Under the pieces are notes generated by a model, which did no database searches, had not been told where the DNA came from, and was given only the letters and a program-made list of their open reading frames with translations. Of a stretch of 64,000 nucleotides of DNA, positions 46,967 through 57,200 are shown one piece after another (the stretch's first letter is position 1; every line of letters begins with the position of its first letter). The stretch is from Whalleya microplaca. Lineage: Eukaryota > Ascomycota > Sordariomycetes > Xylariales > Xylariaceae. The position numbers and the translations under genes were made by a program. The stretch lies in the NCBI GenBank assembly GCA_022497155.1, contig MU385714.1:868001-932000 (forward strand), in the 5' to 3' direction.

Positions 46967-48024
46967 ATGGTTAGACGTCAAGTAAACCTGCCGACTTCTA
47001 GCTTGTGGGCTAGAATCAATAGCCGAGCCGACCTAGACGAAGCAATTCGCCTTGGGCTTGTTGGAGGCGATACACTCTATGTTGACAACAATGGAGGTAA
47101 GTATCTTCCCAGGTTTTATACCAGCTTTGCTTTCGAGAATATTGATTACTGACTATTGGTGCTATAGCGATGCACCCTGTTGACTGGAACAACAGTAAGA
47201 TTGGCCCGCAAGACATCCTCTCGAGCGGACACGTATCTTCTGGTACAGCAGCGGATGCTCGACCGAAACCGCGAATCAGTGTGCCAGTACAAGCTTCAGT
47301 TTGCCAGCGTATACTACCGTCAACTCAACTAGCAGCGGCGGGACCACCAGTACGAACCTCGGGACCGCACCAAGGTGGAAATAGACCCAGGCCCAAGCCC
47401 TATCTGAAATATTCGAAAGGTGAGCTTACGGCGCGCTTGGCGAATATCCTTGACGAATTTTCATGCAATCATCGTCTACCCCAGCCCCTACAGAGAGCTA
47501 GGCACGTGCTGGTCACAGACAACCAGGAGCCTAATCTGGAAGAATGGTGGATGAAACTTGACCGCTATCTCTACCATGTTCTGTACAGCATCTTCCAGAT
47601 ATATGGCATTGCGTACAACATCTGCCACTATAAGCCTCCTTTCGAGATCCCAGGGATTATCTACCTGATTGGAGACCTCGATGGCGTGGTGCGGCCCGGA
47701 GACAAAGATCTGACGATGTTCTCTGATAAAGCTAAGCCTGTCGTGCAGTTACTCGCCTCAAAAAGCAGCCGTTTCACCACTGAAGATAACCTACGAAAGT
47801 ACATGGAACCGAGATGTAGTCTTGCGCTGCGACTGGTCCACCTGAATGTGGAATTGAGAAAGTATCTAGCAAAGCCATGGATGGACTACCAGACAGTGAT
47901 TGTTAAGGCACTTTGTGCGGCTGGGCAGCCGCCATCGCAGAGAGCTCAGGACATGAGAGATGCTTTGGCTCTGATTCAGGACCTGGGCTACGTAGATTTG
48001 GCGCCGCCGTACGGACGGAACTAG
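46967..48024 (+). CDS. Orphan protein of 328 residues
   Basis: Exons are 46967-47096 and 47168-48024, with a 71 bp intron (GTAAGT donor, GACTAT branch region, TATAG acceptor) in phase 1. The first 60 residues contain RADLDEAIRLGLVGGDTLYVDNN, a compact segment. Residues 65-150 are Pro/Gly/Arg-rich and probably disordered. The C-terminal 180 residues look folded: EEWWMKLDRYLYHVLYSIF, IPGIIYLIGDLDG, and an Arg/Leu-rich helix pair. No known family is recognised. The gene lies alone in an accessory stretch between a decayed transporter and the esterase gene. Good start context (ACAATGG) and clean splicing support it as real. Confidence 0.7.
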
Positions 48025-49390
48025 ATGGCGTCGTCAGAGCTTGGTGTTGGCAATGCATGGGTAGGATATCATTGCCTCTTCGCTGTGCTGAGACTGGTTG
48101 CGTGGCAGGTTAGGAAGAAATGATAACTCAGTAGGCAGACGGGTGGTGGATGCTGAAGATACGTAGTTGTTTTATATATTGAGCCTCTCCTAAACTTCTA
48201 CAAGAACGAACCCACAAGTCTATTATGCATTCCAATACTTTACGTACCTGAGTTGTAGGGCACAAGTGACACTTAATATCAAAGAGGTAGGCTGAGTCAG
48301 GGTAGGTCACAGCTGGTAGTGTGTCTCTGGTTGCTGTCCTCTGGAGCTAAGGCACTGATTCGGACTCCCCTGACTAGAAACCAAGTTATGAAGTTCCTCG
48401 GGGGTACCGAAACCGATACTTGTTGAGGCCTTGAATTAGAAATACCTAGCACGGCAGCCTCGGAACATCCTGTTCAATGAGGAATAATATGCAGATACTG
48501 AATTACATCATGAATGAAAGAGCAAGAAGAAGAAAAAACAAATCCTGTCAGTGGCCAATTCCGCCGACAATAGACGGATTATTGAAGAAGGATTGTGGGT
48601 ATGCCGTCTCATTACCGATTTACACACGGATAGCACCGCCAACATATACTGTAAAGACATCAGCATGGTTGTATCTAGAATACCTGGAGGTATGAACAGT
48701 TGCTGGAAGACCTTGCTCCGGCTAGAGCAGGGCATTGAATTAGGTCAAATCCATCCGTTCATGCTTGATTATAGGTTTTCGGGGTTATCATTGTGGCTTT
48801 CGGCGTGAAGAAAGCTGCCCCTCTGTTATAACTAGGGAGACTTCTGATTCAATTAGTCGTTTGTGTGAGACCTTAAACCCTACTAAATACTCCAGAAAGT
48901 CGTTGGAGTATTGTAACACAGCATGAAGCTACGGTATCTATAAGTATGGTCATGTCTTTGATAATGAAAAGATACTTTGAAAGACTGGTGACAATAGAAG
49001 AGGCGTAAATATGGAAATTGTCTAGCTGGAAAAGGGCTTAGCAAGTACCCCGGAATACTGTGTAGATCCTTAATCCTTTGCCTTGAGTGAGTCATTCATC
49101 CGAGCACGTGTCTTCGCGGCGGACCAAACGTGTCTCCGTGTTGACTCGGGTATGGTTTGGATTAATGGTCGCGTTTTTGGCGGCGTACATTCATTAGTAA
49201 TGGAGGAGAGGAATTCGTTCATGTTGGCCCGAGTCCGACTTGAGACCTACATGGGTGCTTAGGCTACGTTGTATATAGAGACAACAATCATTCAATCGTA
49301 CTCAAGCCTTAGCTGTGTCTGTACTCATTTTTACAACCAGCCAACTCTTGTAACCCCTTTCTCGGAATTTTGTTGTTTCGCCCGCAAAAT
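48025..49390. other. Intergenic: orphan 3' flank and esterase promoter
   Basis: Frames at 48477-48695 and 48551-48808 lack motifs. No RNA gene or repeat is recognised. The last 100 bp before 49391 are pyrimidine-rich. Confidence 0.45.
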
Positions 49391-50839
49391 ATGACCACCT
49401 ACTCCCACGAGTCTGTATTTGAAGACGCTTGCCATAATGGCCAGATTCCAGGCGCCGTTCTTGTTGCCGCAGATGCTACAGGGAAGTTTAGGTATGCCAA
49501 AGCGTTTGGCAAAACCGCCTTCGGCGAGACGCTATCCACGGACAGCGTAATGTGGCTTGCCTCCTGCACGAAACTCATGACGGCTGTTGCGGCGTTGCAG
49601 CAGGTTGAAAGAGGACACATCGGGCTAGACGAGGATATCGACAAGATCCTTCCCGAGCTCGCTGCTTTGCAGGTGTTGGAGGGCTTTGACGACGAAGGGA
49701 ACCCGATATATCAGAAGAGAGACAGCAATTACTCTGAGGTGAGCATGCTATTGCCCTCTTGCATACAGGCTGAGCGCTCATTTTGCACAAGGCACCTTCT
49801 CTCGCACTCGTCTGGACTTGCTTACCCAATGACCGAGCCCAAGCTCCAGCAGCTGGCGACAAAGACAGACCCAAGCGCAGCACCTCCTAGAACCATTGTC
49901 GCCGAGTTTTCAACACCCCTCTTCTTTCAGCCCGGACAGGGCTGGGTGTACGGCAGCAGCTGCGACTGGGCCGGTAAGATCGTCGAGCGGCTCTCCGGGC
50001 TCCCGCTCGAAGACTACATGCGCGCCAACATCTGGGACCCGCTCGGCATGGAGCACATCAGCTTCGCGCCCAACACGAACCCGGAGATGCAAGCTTGCAA
50101 GGTGGGGATGAGCCTCCGAGATGAGAGCGGGAAGCTCGTACCCACGACGGAGGGCTACCTCCAGCAGTTCGAGGACAGGAATGAGGCCTACGGCGGCGCG
50201 GCGAGCTGGGGGTCCGCCGAGGCTTACCTGCGCCTGCTGCAGTGCCTGTGCGCGGGCGACGGCCGCGTCCTCGGTAAGTCCCTCGTGGACGAGATGTTCC
50301 GGCCGCAGCTTGGGCCGGAGGCTAAGGAGAGCATGAACCACGCGATCCGGACGATCGAGAGCCAGCGGAGGATCCAGGCCAATTCGTTCGATATGCGTCA
50401 CCAAGTGCTGGACCATGGTCTCGGGGGCGAGATTGGCCTGAGAGACGAAGTTGGGAGAAGGCTGGCTGGGACGATGGTAAGTAGTATCCAGACTTCTTTA
50501 TCTATTACCCTTCCATCTTGCATCCTATCCCAGTAGCAATAATTTCCCAATGGGATACAAGCTACCTCAGGGAGCCATCAATACGCCCCAGAACCCCGAT
50601 CTTGTGCCGCATTGCCTAGAATTAGAAAAAGCTGACTTTCGGATGCCTAGTCCTGGGGTGGTCTACCGAATCTGATTTGGTGGATCGATAGGAAGGCTGG
50701 TCTTTGCGGAGCCTATTTTTCACAGCTTGTGCCGCCGGGGGACACGGAGGTAAATAAGCTGGAAGCGGTCTTTGAAAGGGCCATTTATGAACAATATGAG
50801 AAGTTCCGGAGTGATGCTTTGGTCGAGGATCGTGATTGA
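49391..50839 (+). CDS. Beta-lactamase-fold serine hydrolase (EstB/LovD type esterase or acyltransferase)
   Basis: Exons are 49391-50476 and 50651-50839 (424 residues). Catalytic parts of the class C beta-lactamase fold are present: SCTK with Ser58 and Lys61, Tyr187 in WVYGSS, and WGG at 364-366, which in esterases and LovD-like acyltransferases takes the place of the KTG triad. The WGG motif comes only from the second exon: acceptor CCTAG joins ...GTM to SWGGLPNLIWWID. No signal peptide is seen, so it is probably cytosolic. Fungal relatives include secondary-metabolite acyltransferases and carboxylesterases, but no biosynthetic genes lie nearby, so the substrate is unknown. About 19 residues (EVSMLLPSCIQAERSFC region) just before TRHLLSHSSGL are unusual and may include a mis-read or retained intron. 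Confidence 0.88.
50477..50650 (+). other. Intron of the esterase gene
   Basis: Donor GTAAGTAGT follows ATG codon 362 and acceptor GCCTAG precedes TCCTGG. At 174 bp it is longer than most introns here. Reading through it stops after 19 codons and would lose the WGG motif. Confidence 0.8.
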
Positions 50840-51103
50840 CTAGGTAGCGATGCTCAGTATGCGATCACTGGGGCATGACAGATTTTTTGTCGCAGTCGAC
50901 ATATCTTGATATCTACTAAAAATAAGCTGAGGAGTTAGTAAGCTATAGTCAACAAAATTCAATCGTGTTGCGAGAGAAGCGAATTAAAAGATTCATGATT
51001 ATATTCAATTTATACTTTAAGTTGTAAGCGCTTTCGTGGTTTAAACACCAATGAACTATGAGCTTCGGAGTAATCAAACTTGGATCTGCTCACAGAGGAC
51101 TCG

Positions 51104-51112
51104 GCAAAAAAA
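51104..51112 (-). terminator. Pol III terminator-like T-run
   Basis: On the minus strand an eight-T run follows the tRNA gene. A shorter five-T run lies closer, at 51127-51131. Confidence 0.6.
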
Positions 51113-51140
51113 ACTTCCTGAACTCCAAAAATGTGGTAAC

Positions 51141-51157
51141 AGAGGGCTTGAACCTCT
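51141..51157 (-). other. T-arm/B-box-like hairpin downstream of the tRNA gene
   Basis: On the minus strand the sequence is AGAGG-TTCAAGC-CCTCT: a perfect 5 bp stem and a 7 nt loop of the tRNA T-arm type, containing a B-box match (GGTTCAAGCCC). It is followed by GTTACCAC and a T-run, resembling the 3' half of a second tRNA. Confidence 0.55.
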
Positions 51158-51164
51158 GATGCGA

Positions 51165-51236
51165 TGGACTCGCGGGGAATCGAACCCCGGACCACTCCCA
51201 TGCTAAGGGAGTATTATACCACTAAACCACAAGCCC
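51165..51236 (-). tRNA. tRNA-Ala (anticodon AGC)
   Basis: The 72 nt sequence folds into a full cloverleaf on the minus strand: acceptor GGGCTTG with CGAGTCC, anticodon stem CTCCC/GGGAG with loop TTAGCAT, and T-arm with GGTTCGATTCC. Position 3 G pairs with U70, the G3:U70 wobble that marks tRNA-Ala. A box TGGTTTAGTGG and B box GGTTCGATTCC are both consensus. The discriminator base is A. There is no intron. Confidence 0.95.
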
Positions 51237-51445
51237 GAGCTCCGTTAGAAGTTGCCATTGACTGGACACTTCACAACTGTTAAAATTTGTGCGGTATACT
51301 GTTACTTATACCAATTGGCATAGTGAATCGCTACATGTAGCTAGCCCTACTAGCTCGGTCTGTCATTTTTAGTGTGACCGGCCTGATATAAATATGGAAA
51401 TCCGATGCCCGACCCACAAGTCCTGCGACTACACAACATATTATG

Positions 51446-51470
51446 TATGTATGTATGGAATACATACATA
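51446..51470. repeat. Inverted repeat, 11 bp stem with 3 nt loop
   Basis: TATGTATGTAT, then GGA, then ATACATACATA: the two arms are perfect reverse complements. Confidence 0.85.
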
Positions 51471-52513
51471 CTATCATCTCCTACCTAAGTAAGGGGAAGT
51501 TCATATATGAATGACTGAATTCCAAGTCAACGAAGGATACATCTTGACGAGCGGGCTAGATGTCAATGGTAGGAGTCAACGAGAATACCCCGTCGACTTG
51601 ATTATAGAACTGGCTAGGTTTAGTTGTCTGTATATCATAATGCGTGAACTACGTATATTCCATACAGGACCATAAAAGCGGGTGGGACCGCTGTTTGCTG
51701 TAGATGTAGTTTTGTCCGTTTGCCTGTGAGTACAGTCACACCGAACGAGTTTTTATTGGAGATCTCTTATATTGTGTTCAACCTCTGCTAGCACCGGCTG
51801 AGCCGGACCAACGTGGGAACGACGTGCCTTCTTTGGAGAATATTCCCGAAGGCGAAGTCTTGGTGGACGTCTATTCTATTCGACCATTATACCGATAACT
51901 ATGGGGAAAAATACGATAGGATGATGAGTGGTCATATCTGCTGCGAAAAACGCCATATCGAAGGTCCTTTTGCTGATATTATGACGATGCGACTTATACC
52001 TACATAGAAATGTACTAGGACTTATTAAAGCAAAGCATAATGGACTGACGACTACATAGGTAAGCGTGGCTATTCTTCTCTACATATATGTACAATGTAG
52101 TGGGACTCTACCTCGCTACCTAACTTGTCAATCAGATAATACTAACCTACTTAGGGCTCTAGTAGGACTTCACTTACACGGACGTTCTTGATCTTCACCT
52201 AATTATGGGTAATATACAACTACTTAGGTAAATATTCTACGAGGGCATTCATCAAATTGGCAGCGAGAGACCCGTTGGAACACCGGATGTGTATATATAT
52301 TGACTATCCAGAGCAATAAACAACCTATAACTACACACATAATGAGTCAAGTTTTAATCCTTGGTGTAGGTTTCCATTTGTCAAGTTGGCAGGTTGGATA
52401 TGTGTTTGTATCCTTGGTAGCTTGGGGTGACTAGAAGATGATCGATTATATCTTGGCCACGGTCATGGAAGGACCCATTATACCTTGACCTTCTGCTCTG
52501 AATGACTCACGAA

Positions 52514-52535
52514 AGAGAGAGAGAGAGAGAGAGAG
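52514..52535. repeat. (AG)11 dinucleotide microsatellite
   Basis: Uninterrupted AG repeat, 22 bases. Confidence 0.9.
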
Positions 52536-53400
52536 CAGTGGTTTACGCTATAGCGGCGTTTACCCTGGCCCGTCCTAGGCTGATGATAGAGTCGTTGGTA
52601 TATTACAGGTATACGTATAGGTCTCGCGGCGGTTTTGCAAACTGTATAGGCATAGTGGGAAAACACCAAGGCTTCATGTCTTGCCTGAAAGTGCGTCAAG
52701 TTCTCATAAACCGACCTTTGCAAACAGTTGATACATGCATGAGTGAAACCAACTCACAAGCTGCCTTGCTTTAAGACTACATGTAGTCTCTGTCACCCGC
52801 ATGTGATTCTGGAGAAATGGATAGCTGCTTACATAGGCAGATACCTTAGGCCAGGGAGCTTGGGCTACTTTGAGGGGAGCTCGTGGGGCGGGGCACCCTG
52901 GGCATCAATGACATTCGACTCGGAGGGATTTCATAATGCAGATGACGATAGTGACTTGTACATATATGATATGTATGAATATTGGGCTGCAGGTTGCTTT
53001 GGTGATTGATGAATTGGGCAAATGCTACCGACGTGTCTTGCATCAGCCCGTTCTTGGGTGCAGTATATTTGAAGGTGCCTAGGTCAGATTTGAAAATAGA
53101 GCAAGATAGGTATGTATGTATCCACATGTAGATATGATGTAGGTATGTACATACTGTACAGGACATGCAACCATTGAACTTCAAGATTCATGTTGTCAGC
53201 AGCAAGTGTAGGTAACTTAGGTAGAGGACGTAGTAGGAGGTGATGTAGATTTTCTGCGTTTGCTTTTGCTTGGAGGGGATTCGCCAAAACAAACCCCCAT
53301 CTACGTAACAACCTATGACCTATGTATGTACCTAGGCAGCTACATAAGCAGCTACCTAAGGTCCCTACAGCACCAAGCTACAAGGCAACCCAGCACCCCA

Positions 53401-53422
53401 CTGCTGCTGCTGCTGCTGCTGC
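53401..53422. repeat. (CTG)7 trinucleotide microsatellite
   Basis: Seven CTG units plus one base, in the region upstream of TOM1. Confidence 0.9.
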
Positions 53423-54237
53423 CACAGCACCCACACAACCCACCGTGTGAATCAGCACAATCATTATTACGCAAATCCGTCAGCCGCGACCTTCAACTTT
53501 CCCGTCCCCAAAACCATTTTTCCCTCTTGTCAACTTTTGACTCCGCCAGACCTGCACATTATCCACGACCAAGTCACGAGATTCGGGGTTTCCAAGCTCA
53601 ACCTTCTGTTTCCCCAGCTTGTCGTATTAATTTCATCCTGAGACTGGAAAGAACGGAACAGCGGCCTGCACCCGCCTGTATACGTTTTTTGATACCAGCT
53701 TCCTCAGAGACCCGTAACTGGCGTACCTGACTTGTATCGACGCTCTCTCGCATCATCCATCACCTGCCGCCCCTCACCAACTCACTCGCCATCCAACCAA
53801 CCCTGATTTCGACCATTCTGCCTGCACCTGCGACTCGCGTGGGGTGCTGCATCGACCTCCCACTTTCTCTCATCATCTAACCAACCCGACCTCAACCTGA
53901 ACCCCATATCCATTTCCGCAAACGAAGCTTGACTAGGTAGTCAGATATAGAGAGATACCCGCAAGGCTGATATACCCCGGGTCGCCGCGAGGCTTACACA
54001 CTCACGCACTCACACTACCCGCCTCACCCCGGCTCGGCCAGCTCTCCTCACCCCACCTTGTGTACCAAGACGCATCTCGAGAAAACAGCCATCCCGGTAC
54101 GCGAGAGAGAGGAGCAGTCCAAGCTGTTTTGGACGCTCCCCAGCGACGAGCCAAGTTGTCGTCACCGATTACCTGAACATCGGTAGTGGAGGGGGAGCTG
54201 ACACATTCTACGCGGCTCTGCCGCTCCGCCCTTCACC

Positions 54238-57200
54238 ATGGGAAAGATAACGAAGACCATCCAGCCCAAGCACAAGGAGACACTGGTGAGTACTTGCTTT
54301 GCCTGCATTATATGCTGCTGTCCTGTGATGCCCTGCTAATTATTGTCCCCTCTAGTCTCCGTGGCTGCAGCAGTTCGTCGATAAGGCCTCGTCCACGCCG
54401 TTGCCACACCTGCCCAAGCTTCTCTCCACATTCCCCTCACGATGGCCCTTTCCAAGAGGCGATCTATACCACTGGATACCACTGCTGAACCGCTTCGATG
54501 ACCTCCTCGAGTCGTTCTGTTCTACCTACAAGTTGAACGAGAGCCCCCAGACCCGAGATTTTGCCTGTGAAGTTTTGCTGGGTTCCAGCTCGGCGAGCGA
54601 TGGCGAAGAACAACAGCCAGTCAAGACGGAGGAGCTCCTTGAGCTGGGGTACAGCAAGGACGGCGATGTCCACCTCATTGTGGCCATTTTGAAGTTCACC
54701 CAGATGCTCCTGGACCACTGTGGAAATCGTAGTATCTACGCCAGCAGCGCCCACCTGAACGACCTTCTCAACAGCGTCGACTTTAACATCATCTGTGCGA
54801 CACTCCGAGTCGGTGTAGAATTGGCCCAGCGCTATCAGGCCTCGGTGAAGCGTATTCACGGTATGACGACCAGACAGGTGCACACAACGCTTCTATCGAA
54901 CCATTACAACATTGATCTGGATCGTGTGCAGCAACTTGCCCAACCTTTCGTCAAGACCCCAATATCCAAATCCCCAGACACTGCCAACCTAGCGGCGCCA
55001 GCTTCTGCTAGTAAGGCTAAGGACAAAGCTCCCAGTGGAATCTCGAAAAATGTGGCCACCATGTATGCGAACGACTTGTGCGCTATCGCCAAAGTAGATT
55101 CCGATGGGGAGGGTGGTTCGCTAGTGCGCTGGAATGGCTGGGGTGACGTGAAGCTCACATATTATCCTACGTCCGATAGTTCACAGGAACAAGTACCACA
55201 GCCTGTGACTGATCGAGGGATTCCGAACGCACCCTCAACGCCGACACCCTTAAGACGAAGTAATTCTTCGACCACTTCACAACCAACCCCTCGTACGACC
55301 CGCCCAGGGGCGTCGGAGGATAGCCCAGGCTCTGCTTCTCGGTCTCCGGCTGTAGGTCGCGAGGATAGCAGTACTCCCGGCCAAAAGTCTTTGGAGGTAC
55401 CTCAGTCTGCAGTGATTTCCTCGTCCATTTACCAGCTCCTGGGCAGAGTATCGGCGGACGCGCCGAAAGAGACCAAATACGAGTATCTAAATCGTCTTAG
55501 GGTTGCCAAGGCGCTCACAGGGTCCGTTGAATCTCGACAGCAGGCCCTGAAGGCGCGGCTGTTGGCTATCCAGAATTTGGCCTATATTCACACCGAACCT
55601 ATCTTCATCGAGAAGGTCCTTAGGCAGGACAACGATGAGCCGCGACGGTTTCAGCTTGTGTATCAGCTGGCAGAGTTGATCCATCCCGCCGCTGATGGCA
55701 CGACGGTAGTGCCTATCGATTTGCAGTCCATTGCATTATCCTTGTTGGAGGCCATCTCGGGCTTCCATAACAAGGTCTCGGACATATTCTCGGCATTGAA
55801 TGCGACGGTGAACCATGGCGTGCTGCTCTATGTTATAAGAAAGGCCGTTGCTGAGATGAAGGAGGATGACGGTGGGGAGCAATGGACTGACGAGGATGAA
55901 TGGCGTGACAATCTCTTCTCTCTTACCCTGCATATCACGATGGCGATGGCAAATAATTCAACGCGTAACACGCCTGAAATCATCGCGGCGGGATTGCTGG
56001 ATGTCATGGTGGAGATTCTGAACATCAGATCCAATGTGGCTGAACGGACGTATGGTACTTTGGTAGGATTCTTGGACAGCCTGGTTTACAATGTGCAGAG
56101 CTCCTTCCAGACCTTAATAAATGCGGACGGCCTAGAGGCTATCACGAACTTGGTCACGCACGAGGTGGAACATGCCGATAAGCTTACTGCCGAGGGCAAA
56201 GGCACGCCTGAGGCCCATCGTTCTCAAGTCGTGGATTACAAGATCCCATTCTATCAACAGCAGAATCTCAAGTTTCTCTTGAAGTTCATCCATCACATGA
56301 TGTCCAACGCCTTCGCACTCGGAGGGAACACTGATCGTTTATTGAGAAATCTTGTTGACAAGTCTGCCCTGCTCCGCAGCATTCGTGAAATTATCGAGAA
56401 CCAGACCAAGTTTGGCTCCTTGGTGTGGACTAATGCCGTTACCGTTCTGAGCGATTTCCTCAATAATGACCCCACGAGTTTCGCAGCCATCTTTGAAGCT
56501 GGCCTAGTCCAAAGCTATCTCGAAGCCTTGACGGGTCGTCCGGTGTCAACTGGAACGGAGATAGGCCAGTCGGAGAATCGAGATGATAGTCCTGAATCCC
56601 CAGCGGACACACCACCGCCTGATCTGCTTGAGCCTGATACTCGTCAACACCCTCCGTCGCAAGAGACATTGGAGGCACCACGTGATGGTCCGTTAGCTCG
56701 TGGTATTTTACCTTCGATGGATGCTATAGCGATTGTACCGACTGTCCTGAACGCTATCTCTTTGAACAACCTTGGTATGAAGATGGTTGCCTCCTCACGT
56801 GCCTTTGATAGCTTCTTCGAGATATTCGAGAGCCCCGAGCACGTACGAGCAATGGAAACGGACGAGACCCTTGCCCAGAATGTTGGTGGTAGCTTTGATG
56901 AGCTTGCACGGCACCACCCATCTCTCAGACCTGCCATTGCGAATGCTGTGTTGGACATGCTTGCCCGTGTCACCCATCTCGCACAGGTCAAGGCGAGGGA
57001 TTCTCAATGGGGGACCAAACTTCTGGTGAAAGATGCAAACGATCGGGAAGTCATCGCTGATCAAAGCCTGCTGAGCGAGCCTAAGGAACCGATTTCCAGT
57101 AAGGGCAAAGGCAAGGCTGTCGCTACGGCAGACGATACTGATGTCGAGATGGCGGATGCAGGTGCTTCGCAAGCGCAGGACTCGGAGCCGGCACCAGACA

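Larger units (their letters stand above)
50840..51164. other. Intergenic: esterase 3' flank and tRNA 3' flank
   Basis: Besides esterase 3' flank, it holds a T-arm-like hairpin and two T-runs (on the minus strand) downstream of the tRNA gene, described separately. Confidence 0.5.
51237..54237. other. Gene-poor region and TOM1 promoter/leader (3 kb)
   Basis: Frames at 51813-52007, 52743-53009 and 53260-53730 have no recognised motif. The region contains an inverted repeat, a GA run, a CTG run and several TACCTAGG-type motifs. 53750-54230 is CT- and C-rich, as expected of a long fungal 5' leader, and may contain leader introns. Confidence 0.5.

Noticed and set aside
50477..50536. C-terminal extension of the esterase by reading through the intron
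   Set aside because: It would drop the WGG motif and the whole conserved C-terminus, which are recovered by splicing to 50651.
52743..53009. 88-codon frame in the TOM1 upstream region
   Set aside because: It has no motif, no homology I recognise and lies among simple repeats.
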